A stretch of DNA of 60,359 nt from Saprospiraceae bacterium UBA7328. Lineage in GTDB: Bacteria > Bacteroidota > Bacteroidia > Chitinophagales > Saprospiraceae. The position numbers and the translations under genes were made by a program. The stretch lies in contig DKPS01000226.1 of NCBI GenBank assembly GCA_002471345.1, positions 1-60,359 on the forward strand, read 5' to 3'. The notes below the pieces were generated by a model. The model was not told the DNA's origin. It did no database searches and saw nothing but the letters and a program-made list of their open reading frames with translations. Below, piece by piece: positions 9,046 through 20,852 of the stretch. Each line of letters begins with the position of its first letter. Position 1 is the first letter of the stretch.

Positions 9046-10020
9046 ATGAAAAATCCGGAATTTCTAAAATTTATCAATGTAGGTGCCGAAAAACTAGGTG
9101 CAAAATCTATGTCCTGTTCTGATGACTTCTTTGCTGAAAAAGAAAACCTTTTAAAAGAGGGTAGAGGTGTTTTTATCGCTGATAAATATACAGACAGAGG
9201 AAAATGGATGGATGGATGGGAGTCTAGAAGAAAACGAATCGAAGGACATGACTGGTGCATTGTAAAACTTGCAGAAACATCTATAATAAAGGGTGTAGAT
9301 GTTGATACTAATCACTTTTTAGGTAATCACCCACCTTATTGTTCTATCGAAGCATGTAATTCCAGAAGTGGTGATTCTGAATCTTCAGAATGGTTTGAAA
9401 TATTGCCTAAATCTCCACTAGATCCAGGATCCCAACACTTTTTTGAAATCCTTAATGATAGTCAATGGACACATGTGAAATTGCATATCTATCCTGATGG
9501 AGGAGTGGCCCGATTGAAAATATATGGTGAAGTCAAAAAGAATTGGGAACAGGTGTCAAATAATGAGTTAATAGATCTCGCAGCGGCTATTAATGGAGGT
9601 AAGTCCATTAATTGTAATGATATGTTTTTTAGTCATATGGATAACCTAATTATGCCCGGAAAGGGCAGAAACATGGGAGATGGATGGGAAACTAAAAGAA
9701 ACCGTACTCCAGAAAATAGAGATTGGGTAATGATTAAATTAGCCCATAAAGGTTTGGTGAAGAAAATAGTTGTGGATACAAAACACTTTAAAGGAAATTA
9801 TCCAGATACATGTTCGATTGATGGTTGCTTTGCTCCAAATACAGATCCACAAGAGCAAGATTGGTTCTCATTATTAGATAGAGTTAAACTTGGCCCTGAT
9901 CAAGAACATATTTTTGAACGGGAAATTTTAACCGATAAAATGCTGACTCATATTAGATTGAATATATTTCCAGATGGAGGAATTAGTCGACTTCGTGTTT
10001 TAGGAAACATCATAAGATAA
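9046..10020 (+). CDS. alc: Allantoicase
   Basis: This 324-residue protein hydrolyses allantoate to ureidoglycolate and urea. It is built from two similar beta-jelly-roll repeats. The first begins around INVGAEKLGAKSMSCSDDFF and the second around AAAINGGKSINCNDMFFSHM. Each has the family phrase DGWE(S/T)(R/K)R and a later DTxHFxGNxPxxCSI segment. Length and tandem organisation match known allantoicases. With this enzyme, allantoate is degraded with urea release rather than by the AllC amidohydrolase route. It abuts uraD with no gap. Confidence 0.93.
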   Translation: MKNPEFLKFINVGAEKLGAKSMSCSDDFFAEKENLLKEGRGVFIADKYTDRGKWMDGWESRRKRIEGHDWCIVKLAETSIIKGVDVDTNHFLGNHPPYCSIEACNSRSGDSESSEWFEILPKSPLDPGSQHFFEILNDSQWTHVKLHIYPDGGVARLKIYGEVKKNWEQVSNNELIDLAAAINGGKSINCNDMFFSHMDNLIMPGKGRNMGDGWETKRNRTPENRDWVMIKLAHKGLVKKIVVDTKHFKGNYPDTCSIDGCFAPNTDPQEQDWFSLLDRVKLGPDQEHIFEREILTDKMLTHIRLNIFPDGGISRLRVLGNIIR

Positions 10021-10524
10021 ATGACACTTTCAGAATTAAATATTGCTCCTCTCAAAGAGGTAAAAGAAGCTCTTTTGAAGTGTTGTGGATCAACCTATTG
10101 GGCCAAAAATGTATTTGATGCACGTCCTTTCGAATCTCGGAGTGATCTTATTAAAAAGTCAGATATGTCATGGAGTATTTGTTCCAATGTGGATGCACTC
10201 GAAGCATTCAGTCATCATCCCAAAATTGGAAGTGTTGCGAATTTGGAAAAGAAGTTTGCTTCCACTGCTCATTGGGCGAAAAATGAACAGCAAAGTGTAA
10301 AGGAAGCCACATTTGAAACGATCAAAAAATTAGCAAAAGGTAATAAGGAATACGAAGATAAATTTGGTTATATTTTTATTGTTTTTGCTAGTGGGAAATC
10401 AGCAGAAGAGATGCTTGCTTTGTTAGAAATGAGATTAAAGAATGATCCGGAAGAGGAAATTCTGATAGCTATGCAGGAACAGAATAAAATTACTAAACTG
10501 AGATTAGAAAAACTTTTGGAATGA
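10021..10524 (+). CDS. uraD: OHCU decarboxylase
   Basis: This 167-residue protein decarboxylates 2-oxo-4-hydroxy-4-carboxy-5-ureidoimidazoline to S-allantoin. It has the family core FSHHPKIGSVANLEKKF, whose histidine-proline pair is catalytic, followed by an AHWAKNEQQSV segment with the conserved Glu-Gln. A C-terminal arginine-containing helix (MRLKNDPEEEI) also fits. Length is normal. It starts directly after the alc stop codon, and its last codons overlap uraH by 4 bases (ATGA), so the pair is probably translationally coupled. Confidence 0.93.
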   Translation: MTLSELNIAPLKEVKEALLKCCGSTYWAKNVFDARPFESRSDLIKKSDMSWSICSNVDALEAFSHHPKIGSVANLEKKFASTAHWAKNEQQSVKEATFETIKKLAKGNKEYEDKFGYIFIVFASGKSAEEMLALLEMRLKNDPEEEILIAMQEQNKITKLRLEKLLE

Positions 10525-10862
10525 GTCAGATTACAACACATATTCTTGACACAATGACTGGAAAACCTGCTGAAGGGATTACAATAATGTTGGAAGAATT
10601 GGATGAAAATAATAATTGGTCTGAATTGGCTTCTGGTATAACTAATACTGATGGAAGAATTAGTGATTTACTCAAGGATAATCAAGTGCTAGAAGAAGGG
10701 GTACATAGAATGTTGTTTCAGACTAAGGCTTATTTTGAAAACCAAAACTTGAAAAGTTTTTATCCAGAAATTCCAATCATTTTCGAGATAACCGATGAAA
10801 GCCATTATCATATACCGTTGCTTTTGAGCCCATATGGATATAGCACATATAGAGGAAGTTAG
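10521..10862 (+). CDS. uraH: 5-hydroxyisourate hydrolase
   Basis: This 113-residue transthyretin-like protein hydrolyses 5-hydroxyisourate, the product of PuuD, to OHCU. It begins with ITTHILDTMTGKPAEG, which carries the conserved active-site histidine, and ends with YSTYRGS, the C-terminal signature that separates these hydrolases from transthyretin hormone carriers. It has no signal peptide, so it acts in the cytoplasm. It completes the HIU to OHCU to allantoin steps with the overlapping uraD. Confidence 0.95.
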   Translation: MSQITTHILDTMTGKPAEGITIMLEELDENNNWSELASGITNTDGRISDLLKDNQVLEEGVHRMLFQTKAYFENQNLKSFYPEIPIIFEITDESHYHIPLLLSPYGYSTYRGS

Positions 10863-10918
10863 AGTTTATTATTGGAATAAAATGAGTCATACAAGGATCG
10901 CATGACTATAGGATAGAC

Positions 10919-10981
10919 ACTCCCCCCAACACCTCTCTTTAAAATGAGAGGAGGAATTTACGCTTAGAGAAGGAGGGGTGA
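10919..10981. repeat. Structured C-rich/G-rich palindromic element
   Basis: A C-rich arm with CCTCTC (10932-10937) pairs with GAGAGG (10946-10951). An outer run of six C near 10922-10927 can partly pair with GGAGGGG near 10972-10978. The composition is unlike the AT-rich neighbours. It resembles REP-like or MITE-like intergenic repeats common in Bacteroidota genomes. It lies in the 169-base gap that separates uraH from the following gene. It could also act as a terminator or mRNA-stability hairpin. Confidence 0.45.
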
Positions 10982-11031
10982 ATTCAACGATAAAATATTA
11001 GCTGATTAAGCATTTATAAAATGTAACAGAG

Positions 11032-12471
11032 ATGAATACTTCTATACCAACAGAAGACAAACAGAGAATACTCAATGATTTGTCAACAGCAAATAAAGTT
11101 TTTCAACAGAAATATCCAGGAGATAGTTCAGAACGACAACCTGTACATACCGTATATGGGGGGGCAGATCTTTTTAGGCATGATTCGGCTCAAAAAATGG
11201 CTGATGTAGCTCTAAATACAATAAGAGATAATGCAGCAAATTTTGTTGAATTTGCTCGGGCTATAAAATTAACCGGCTATGCTGACCTTCCAACTGATGA
11301 CGTTGTCATTGAGGCTTTAAAAAATGAGCTTGATGGAATGTCTGATGGGGAGCGAAAGGAACATTTCGCATGGTTGTCTTATACTACTTTTAATAAAGTC
11401 ATTTCCAAACTTGAGAAGGAGGCTGTTGAGGATTTTAGAATAGATTTTGAAGATGGATTCGGCAATCGATCTTGGGAAGAAGAAGATGAGACCGCAATCC
11501 GAGCTGCCACTGAATGTGCCATAGGAATGGAAAAGAATTCATTACCTCCTTTTATAGGTATCCGCATCAAGCCATTTACAGAAGATTTGAAAGAGAGGGG
11601 AATAAGAACATTAGATTTATTTTTGTCCACCTTGGCTCACAAAACTCATGGCAAACTGCCAAACAACTTTGTAGTTATGCTTCCTAAGGTTACAATTCCA
11701 GAACAGATAGAATCATTGATTGCGATTTTTGAAATCATTGAATTTCAAACGGATATTAAGTCAGGAGCATTAAAAATGGAAATGATGGTGGAAACTACTC
11801 AGTCAGTTATCGATTCTGATGGAAGTAATCCTTTGAGATCTTTTGTGTTGGCGAGTAAAGGGAGAATGATTTCTACAGCTTTTGGTACTTATGACTATAC
11901 TGCATCTAATAATATTACTGCCAAGTATCAGGACATGGGCCATTCTGTATGTGATTTTGCGCATCATTTTATGAAAGTAGCATTAGGGGGAACAGGGATA
12001 TGGCTGTCAGATGGTGCAACTAATGTGATGCCAATTGGGCCGCATAGGGGAAAAGACTTGACTGACGATCAAAAAGCAGAAAATAGATCTGTTGTGCATA
12101 ATAGCTGGAAAAAAGCATTTGACCATACAAGGTATTCTCTTTGGAAAGGATTATATCAAGGATGGGATTTACATCCTGCCCAGTTTCCTATGAGATATGC
12201 AGCAATCTATTCCTTCTTTTTAGAAAGTTATGAAGAGGCCGCTAAGCGATTAAAAGCATTTGTGGATAAAGCTGCTCGAGCAACTCTAACAGATGATGTT
12301 TTTGATGATGCTGCTACTGGTCAGGGATTACTTAATTTTTTTCTTAGAGGGCTAAACTCTGGTGTCATAACTGAAGATGAAGCAAGAGTTACTGGTCTTA
12401 CTATGGACGAACTACGTAGTCGTTCATTTTTAGCAATAATGGAAGGAAGGAGAAACAATAAGAAATTATAG
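11032..12471 (+). CDS. CitE/HpcH-like protein of DUF6986 type
   Basis: This 479-residue protein looks like a member of the PEP/pyruvate TIM-barrel lyase superfamily, close to what I recall as DUF6986. Superfamily-like elements are the acidic DFEDGFG (138-144), the arginine in FIGIRIKPF (about 178), the LPKV strand (about 218), the glutamate in MMVETTQS (about 253) and FGTYDYTASN (about 285-294). The glutamate and the last aspartate could bind magnesium. CitE-like enzymes cleave or join glyoxylate, acetyl-CoA or oxaloacetate units. The genes around it produce ureidoglycolate, the precursor of glyoxylate, and no ureidoglycolate lyase is visible. A role at that step is inference. Confidence 0.7.
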   Translation: MNTSIPTEDKQRILNDLSTANKVFQQKYPGDSSERQPVHTVYGGADLFRHDSAQKMADVALNTIRDNAANFVEFARAIKLTGYADLPTDDVVIEALKNELDGMSDGERKEHFAWLSYTTFNKVISKLEKEAVEDFRIDFEDGFGNRSWEEEDETAIRAATECAIGMEKNSLPPFIGIRIKPFTEDLKERGIRTLDLFLSTLAHKTHGKLPNNFVVMLPKVTIPEQIESLIAIFEIIEFQTDIKSGALKMEMMVETTQSVIDSDGSNPLRSFVLASKGRMISTAFGTYDYTASNNITAKYQDMGHSVCDFAHHFMKVALGGTGIWLSDGATNVMPIGPHRGKDLTDDQKAENRSVVHNSWKKAFDHTRYSLWKGLYQGWDLHPAQFPMRYAAIYSFFLESYEEAAKRLKAFVDKAARATLTDDVFDDAATGQGLLNFFLRGLNSGVITEDEARVTGLTMDELRSRSFLAIMEGRRNNKKL

Positions 12472-12474
12472 AAC

Positions 12475-13878
12475 ATGTTTGAAAAAATATTTAAGCTCAA
12501 TCAAAATGGCACTACGGTTAAGACCGAAATACTGGCTGGCCTCACCACATTTTTAACGATGTCTTATATCCTATTCGTTAATCCTTCTATACTTTCTCAA
12601 ACAGGAATGGAATACGAATCCGTCTTCATTGCCACATGTTTAGCTGCTGCTATAGGGACTTTCCTTATTGGAATCCTATCAAATTATCCAATGGCTCAGG
12701 CTCCAGGAATGGGCTTGAATGCATTTTTCACTTTTACTGTAGTTTTTAGTTTGGGATATAGCTGGCAGCAAGCCTTGGCCATAGTGTTTTTATCAGGTGT
12801 ATTATTCTTGTTATTGACAATAACAGGACTTCGGGCAACCATTATTAAAGCCATTCCCAAAAATCTAAAGCTGGCAATTGCTCCTGGAATCGGTTTGTTT
12901 ATTGCGTTGATAGGATTGAATAATGCAGGGCTGATTGAAGTAAATCAAGGGCCAATCATAAGCCTGATTCTGGATAGTGATTTATTGAGTAAAGATCAAT
13001 TAATTGACCAAGTGAATTCGGTTCCATCACAAATAATCCAATTGGGTAAATTATCAGATCCATCAGTATTGTTGACAGTAATTGGATTGGTTTTACTTGT
13101 GGCATTGATGGTGCTTAAAATAGACTCTGCCATGTTATGGGCCATTATTGTAACCACCATTATTGGTATTCCTATGGGTGTGACTGTACTTCCTGATTCA
13201 TATGATTTAAGTAGAATTTCATTGTCTCCAACGGCATTTAAGATGGATTTTGTAGGACTTTTTCAAATTGGAAAAGGCTTATCCTTCGTCACGGCCGTTC
13301 TGCCAGTCATTATTGTTGTTATAAGTTTTACACTCGTGGATTTGCTAGATACTTTGGGGACTTTATTAGGAACAGCTGGAAAGGGAGACATGCTAGATGA
13401 AGATGGTAATCTTCCAAGAATGAATAAGGCTCTTTTCGCTGATGCTACTGCTACCACATTAGGAGCTATGCTTGGCACATCCTCAGTCACCACGTACATT
13501 GAAAGTAGTTCTGGTATAATTGCTGGAGGTAGGACTGGGTTGACTTCCACCACAACCGCTGTTTTGTTTTTATTTGGAATATTATTGGCTCCAATTGCAG
13601 GCATAGTTCCGGTCGCTGCCACTTCTCCTGTTTTGATTATAGTAGGTGTGCTAATGATGGATGGCATCAAAAAAATAGATCTGTCATCTATCGATTCAGC
13701 AATTCCGGCTGTATTGCTGATTATCATAATGCCATTCACTTATAGCATAGCAAATGGAATTGCTTTTGGATTAATGTTTTATGTCCTTATTGAAGTTGTT
13801 AAAGGCAATTTCAAGAATATTCATCCGATACTTTATCTTTTGGTTGGACTGTTTCTCTTGAAATATGTGGCTCTGTAG
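12475..13878 (+). CDS. NCS2 family purine permease, AzgA-like
   Basis: This 467-residue integral membrane protein has a dozen or more hydrophobic segments and belongs to the AzgA/PbuG branch of the NCS2 nucleobase transporters. The N-terminus (TEILAGLTTFLTMSYILFVNP), the PGMGLNAFFTFTVV segment and the later GTLLGTAGKGDMLDEDGNLP and SSVTTYIESSSGIIAGGRTG segments are characteristic. Members import hypoxanthine, guanine or adenine with protons. It follows the CitE-like gene by 3 bases and presumably feeds purines to XdhAB and GuaD. The exact base imported cannot be read from the sequence. Confidence 0.9.
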   Translation: MFEKIFKLNQNGTTVKTEILAGLTTFLTMSYILFVNPSILSQTGMEYESVFIATCLAAAIGTFLIGILSNYPMAQAPGMGLNAFFTFTVVFSLGYSWQQALAIVFLSGVLFLLLTITGLRATIIKAIPKNLKLAIAPGIGLFIALIGLNNAGLIEVNQGPIISLILDSDLLSKDQLIDQVNSVPSQIIQLGKLSDPSVLLTVIGLVLLVALMVLKIDSAMLWAIIVTTIIGIPMGVTVLPDSYDLSRISLSPTAFKMDFVGLFQIGKGLSFVTAVLPVIIVVISFTLVDLLDTLGTLLGTAGKGDMLDEDGNLPRMNKALFADATATTLGAMLGTSSVTTYIESSSGIIAGGRTGLTSTTTAVLFLFGILLAPIAGIVPVAATSPVLIIVGVLMMDGIKKIDLSSIDSAIPAVLLIIIMPFTYSIANGIAFGLMFYVLIEVVKGNFKNIHPILYLLVGLFLLKYVAL

Positions 13879-14069
13879 GAGGAGTGACTGCCCAGAGATT
13901 AATTTCTTATTTCTACAATAATGGAGTTATCCATTTTATTTAATTTTTGGATTATGATTTTATAAAAAAAATCCCTCTATAAGGGCGTGGGCTGTCAAAT
14001 ATGTAAGGTTAGAGCGGCTTTGATAAAGTTCTGTTTCCAAAGCTTGTTACTCACCTAAAGAATTATTAA

Positions 14070-14305
14070 GTCACTGATTTAGCAAAAGACATAAACTATA
14101 GTCAGAGACAATTGGGTAGAATTCTTAAAAAATTAACAGGACTTAGCCCAAATCAATTCATAAAGGAGATTAGGATGAAAAAAGCTTGTCAACTCGACAA
14201 TTCTCAACTATATCGGACGTCAGGGGTGAGGTAGGAATATCTCATGCTAGTTACTTTACAAGTGAGTTTGAAAATAGATTTGGTGTAAAACCAAGTGAAG
14301 TTTAA
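14070..14305 (+). pseudogene. AraC-family helix-turn-helix remnant
   Basis: Bases 14070-14231 read as VTDLAKDINYSQRQLGRILK then KLTGLSPNQFIKEIRMKKA, the first half of an AraC/XylS DNA-binding domain, before a stop at 14232. From 14228, in a shifted frame, the reading continues EVGISHASYFTSEFENRFGV and KPSEV, then a stop at 14303-14305. The second helix-turn-helix is therefore intact but out of frame. No effector domain or sensor region is recognisable upstream. This is the 3' relic of a regulator, possibly once of the purine genes. It explains most of the 432-base gap before the symporter. Confidence 0.8.
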
Positions 14306-14310
14306 AATGA

Positions 14311-15864
14311 TTAATGAAAGACCACGTGCAGTAAAACCAAAGACCCTGCTAGTCCCAGCCCCACTTGCCATACTTCACGATCATCATATCGTATTAAGTT
14401 TTTCCATTTAGTCCATCCTTCTTTATAAGATGATGCATAGAGTATCATAAAAGCAATGACAATTACCCATCCGGCTCTAACGAAGTAATTCATCTCTGGA
14501 AAAAAGTGAATGATCATCAAGTGCAGAGGAATAGTTACTAAGAAAGCAATCAATGCGACACGATGATTAGGCGCTACCAAAAATGCTGCTGAGCAAATCA
14601 AAACCACAATTCCACAATTGATATAATACCTCAATTCATTGAGTGTGTGGGTGAATGCATCTTCAGGGTTCTCAAACTTCACATACAGCAATATTAAACC
14701 CATTATTATACCTGTAAATAAGGTAACCAAAATTGTCTTCCTTCCTGCTGCAATTACTTGTGAGTCAGAAGCTTCTTTATTGATATAAGTCTTATAAATA
14801 TCTATAGACCACAGGGTCGCTAATGAATTAAATGTGCTATCCACAGTGCTCATCAGAGAAGCGAATAAGGCACAAAGGATGATACCTTTGGCTCCAATAG
14901 GAAGATAGGTTTTGACTATATACGGAAAGGCCAAATCAGGTTCTGATAGGGGAGTGCCACTTTCTTGGAGAATACCATAAAGAGCAATGCCTGGAACTAT
15001 TATAATCACAGCCATCACATATTTCATTACACCTCCAACCATGAGTCCAATTTGTGCTTCACGAAGACTCTTTGCAGCTATAGATCGCTGCATTACAGTC
15101 TGATTAGCACACCAATAATTAATGTTAAGAAGGAAGAGTCCAAATATGTGAATCCAGGGTAATTTTTCATGATCTGCAGGTAGATGGAGATGCATCATCT
15201 CGGGAGTTTTGATGTAGAGCTGTTGCCATCCTCCAAAATGATATATGGTCACCAAAGTGATAACGATACCACCCGTGAGTAATATGCCAAATTGGATGAT
15301 ATCTGTTTTTACAACAGCTCCAAGCCCGCCTAGGTAAGTATAAATGGCTGAGAATACACCTAGTCCTATGACTAAAATAGAAATCCTTATAATCCGATCT
15401 TCATGGATGACACTCAGATATTCTGCGAATACCAAATCAGCAGCATATGCTCCCCAAAACAAGGCGGCTCCTAGGGTAATAGTAGAAAAGAGAAGAATAT
15501 TAGCAATGGTATAAATAAAGCCAACACGCTCTCCTAATCTATTCTTAATAAACTGAGTAATGGTGATGATTCCATCTTTGAGATACATCGGGACAAAAAT
15601 GAAAGCAGCCATTAAAATCCCCTGTACAGCATTGATTTCGAGACTAGCTTGTGCTAATCCATAGAGGTATGCAGAACCCATCATCCCTAGAAACTGATAC
15701 CCATTTATATTAGTAGCAATGGTGGAGAGTGCAATAGAAGGCCATCTCAAATTGCGGTTGCTCAAAAAATAAGATTCAACAGTAGCATTTGCCACAGCTC
15801 TTCCTTTTAAGGCCACTAACATGATAGCCGTGAAATAGGTGATTACAATTAGGAGATCTAGCAA
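14311..15864 (-). CDS. Sodium/solute symporter, SSS family
   Basis: This 517-residue protein has about 13 hydrophobic segments and SSS family features. These include the N-terminal SYFLSNRNLRWPSIALS, then NINGYQFLGMMG, and the central CALFASLMSTVDSTFNSLATLW segment, which carries the sodium-site serines and threonine. These proteins couple sodium entry to uptake of sugars, amino acids, nucleobases or related solutes. It points toward the purine genes, converging on the AraC-type remnant and the NCS2 gene. Uptake of allantoin or another purine product is possible, but the substrate cannot be assigned. Confidence 0.88.
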   Translation of the reverse strand: MLDLLIVITYFTAIMLVALKGRAVANATVESYFLSNRNLRWPSIALSTIATNINGYQFLGMMGSAYLYGLAQASLEINAVQGILMAAFIFVPMYLKDGIITITQFIKNRLGERVGFIYTIANILLFSTITLGAALFWGAYAADLVFAEYLSVIHEDRIIRISILVIGLGVFSAIYTYLGGLGAVVKTDIIQFGILLTGGIVITLVTIYHFGGWQQLYIKTPEMMHLHLPADHEKLPWIHIFGLFLLNINYWCANQTVMQRSIAAKSLREAQIGLMVGGVMKYVMAVIIIVPGIALYGILQESGTPLSEPDLAFPYIVKTYLPIGAKGIILCALFASLMSTVDSTFNSLATLWSIDIYKTYINKEASDSQVIAAGRKTILVTLFTGIIMGLILLYVKFENPEDAFTHTLNELRYYINCGIVVLICSAAFLVAPNHRVALIAFLVTIPLHLMIIHFFPEMNYFVRAGWVIVIAFMILYASSYKEGWTKWKNLIRYDDREVWQVGLGLAGSLVLLHVVFH

Positions 15865-16000
15865 ATGATAGTGTTTTAAATAGCCAAATTATGAATAATA
15901 CTTTTGGTCCTATTTGGCCTTGCATCAATTATCATTATATCTATGGCAATTATTTAAAATTACTTGATTTCGAATTTATATCATTTTCATTTCGATGTTG

Positions 16001-16008
16001 TATATTTG
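16001..16008 (+). promoter_or_regulatory. Bacteroidota-type -7 element upstream of the SPT-like gene
   Basis: TATATTTG matches the Bacteroidota housekeeping consensus TAnnTTTG and lies 29 bases before the start codon at 16037. A clear -33 element is not evident. Transcription would start a few bases downstream, giving a short leader. Confidence 0.5.
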
Positions 16009-16021
16009 TAAGCTGTTATAA

Positions 16022-18355
<2,334 letters not shown>

Positions 18356-18359
<4 letters not shown>

Positions 18360-19696
18360 AGAACTCTTATCCAACCCATAAGGCCAGCATTGCTCTTCAC
18401 CAGTTTGTATTCATTATCTGACCCAAGTACAGTTAATTGATTATTTGCAGCGACCATTTTTATTGAATGTGCATCATCAGATGGGCTATCAAGAAGCGCA
18501 TAAGACGCTTCAGATACTATATTATTAACTTCATCTTCTACTGATTCTATGTCCTTAAAGCTTATGTATCCCACCGATTCATTGGGAAGTTGTACTCTGA
18601 AATAAGAAGATGTAGCTCCTAATACTTCTAGAATTTGATGCTTTTGAAGAGATATGGATTCTTCTTTAGTACCTGTTCCGTTTAATCTTAATGTAGACTT
18701 TTTGTTAGTTCTCATAGTCTGGTTGACTATAGACTTATCGGCGAATTGGCGTTTTAATTTTGTTTTAGTTATCGCCACGTGATGATAAGGGTCAATAGGT
18801 CCATTTTGATATATTCCAAAATGTAAATGAGGAGGGGTGGTGCGTGCATTACCAGTGTTTCCTACTGTGCCTATTGTATCACCTTTGGCTACATTTTGGC
18901 CTTCTTGTACTAATAGTTTTTGCAAGTGAGCAAAGTATAAGGTCTGTCTTCGGTTTTGATCTCTCATCCATATCACGGTGCCTCCAAGCCCTCTTTCTCC
19001 AGCAAACCTGATATATCCATCCGTTGGAGCAATTATCGGTGTATGCCTTTTGGCAAATATGTCTATACCATGATGCTTTCGTCTACCTCCATCTCTTGGA
19101 ACTCCAAAAAGACTTCCAATTGCCGCATTGTTTTTACCACTTACAGGAAAGTCTAATGAAGGTGATTTTTGCACAGTTATTTTAAAATTACCACCTCTTA
19201 GTAGTTCAGTTTGAAATCTAATGATATAATCAGTATCAATTCTAGATTCGATATCCATGGATGTCTCTTGATTCTCACTGCTCGCTATTTTTTCAAAAGT
19301 GCCATTTGTTGCATCTTCGACTCTATAGATATCAAGAAATGATTTCATTCGATCATTTGATTCTAAGGAGACCTCAATATTTATTTTTTGACCCTTTTTA
19401 AGAGAAATAAGATATCCAACCGAATTGGCCTCGGTAGGGCTAAAATAAATATGTTCTACATAGGGCGATTCGATCCTCATTGGCTTTGAGAGAGCTTCTT
19501 CCGCTGCATCAATCCAATCTTGCCCGAGAGCTGTATCAGAAAGATCTAATTTGTTCAATGCATTTATATATTGGACATGACTATCTGTAGGAATATATTC
19601 CTCGGGTACTATTTCTTTTTTGCAAGAACTGATTAATAGGATACAAACAATGAACAACAGTGAGAATGAGCCAAAAGCTGAAGGTGATCTGTACAT
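18356..19696 (-). CDS. M23 peptidase lipoprotein with SH3-like domains
   Basis: This 446-residue protein starts with a lipoprotein signal (LLFIVCILLISSC, about residues 12-24). A beta-rich region resembling a pre-peptidase domain follows, then an M23 zinc metallopeptidase domain. Its ligands are visible in HHGIDIFAKRHTP, the YFAHLQKL segment and HLHFGIYQNG. Two C-terminal SH3-like segments probably bind peptidoglycan (around KSTLRLNGTG and ASYALLDSPS). It likely cuts cell-wall peptides from its outer- or inner-membrane anchor. The gene converges on the GNAT-like gene, and the two overlap by 4 bases. Confidence 0.9.
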
Positions 19697-19865
19697 TAAA
19701 TTGACTTTGCAAAACTCTTTAACGCAATATTATACTGAGTCATTTTGAGACCTCGGTTTTCTATTTCAAAATCAAAGAAAATTTCAAGCTTTTTATGTTC
19801 GCATTTTGATTTGTAATTAAATGCAGAAATTTGATGTGCAATTCATCATTCAATGAATAAACTAA

Positions 19866-20852
19866 ATGGAAAAAATTTTGATTACAGGGGCTTCAGGATT
19901 TGTAGGTAGTTTTCTAGTAGAGGAAGCTCTGAAAAATGGTTTGGATACCTATGCGGGAATCAGATCCTCAAGCAGTAAACAATGGCTTCAAGATGAAAGG
20001 ATCAATTTTATTGAAATGAATTTGTCCAATGAAAATCAACTGAGCGAATTGATGCATGAGCATCAGTTTGATTATATTATTCATAATGCAGGAGTGACTA
20101 AATCAAATAGCAAAAGTGATTTTTTTAGAGTGAATGTTGAGTTCACACACAATTTAGTAACAAGTAGCTCAAAAATTAAAAGCCTAAAGAAATTTAGTTT
20201 CATGAGCAGCCTTGCGGCTTATGGGCCTGCAGATTTTCAAGAGAATAAGATACTATCAAATGATTCTGAGCCCAATCCCGTGACCACTTATGGCAAAAGC
20301 AAATTGAGGGCAGAAAGAAAACTAAAAGAGGTGGCTGGGCTGCCATTACTCATATTTAGACCTACAGGTATTTTTGGCCCTAGAGAATCAGATTTTTTGA
20401 CGGCATTTAAAGCTATCCAAAATGGATTTTCACCACACGTTGGCTTATCCGATCAATGGATATCATTGGTCTACGTCAAAGACCTGGTAAGAGTGATAAT
20501 GGATGCGACAATATCTTCTGTATCTAATAAATCATACTTTGTTACAGATGGTAATCTATATAAGGCAACAAAATTCAATGCAATAATTGCGGATAAGCTA
20601 GGAAAGAGTCCTTTAAAAATAAAAGTGCCTTTGCCTTTAGTGTATGCTGTAGCATCAATAAGTGAAGGAATATCTAGATTAACTGGAAATGCTAGTATTC
20701 TCAATATGGACAAATTTGCTGAAATTAAGGCAAGGACTCTGGATTGTGACATATCAGAATTAGTTAATGATTTTGATTATATACCTAAGTATGATCTTCC
20801 TTCAGCAGTAGAAGAAACGGTAAAATGGTATAAAGAAAAAAAGTGGCTATGA
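19866..20852 (+). CDS. Extended SDR, NAD-dependent epimerase/dehydratase-like
   Basis: This 328-residue protein has the NAD(P)-binding motif TGASGFVG (residues 7-14), an NAG segment near 79, a serine in FMSSLAAYG and the YGKSK catalytic pair near 147. FRPTGIFGPRESDF then follows, as in extended SDRs. The sugar epimerase family includes enzymes that reduce 3-oxo lipids, such as bacterial ceramide reductase CerR. One gene separates it from the SPT-like/GNAT pair, so reduction of the 3-keto product is a reasonable hypothesis. A sugar-nucleotide enzyme is the conventional alternative. Confidence 0.82.
   Translation: MEKILITGASGFVGSFLVEEALKNGLDTYAGIRSSSSKQWLQDERINFIEMNLSNENQLSELMHEHQFDYIIHNAGVTKSNSKSDFFRVNVEFTHNLVTSSSKIKSLKKFSFMSSLAAYGPADFQENKILSNDSEPNPVTTYGKSKLRAERKLKEVAGLPLLIFRPTGIFGPRESDFLTAFKAIQNGFSPHVGLSDQWISLVYVKDLVRVIMDATISSVSNKSYFVTDGNLYKATKFNAIIADKLGKSPLKIKVPLPLVYAVASISEGISRLTGNASILNMDKFAEIKARTLDCDISELVNDFDYIPKYDLPSAVEETVKWYKEKKWL

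Noticed and set aside
13879..14069. N-terminal part of the AraC-type regulator or a full hybrid two-component sensor
   Set aside because: Upstream of 14070 the frames hold stops and no recognisable receiver or sensor motifs, so only the 3' remnant can be claimed.
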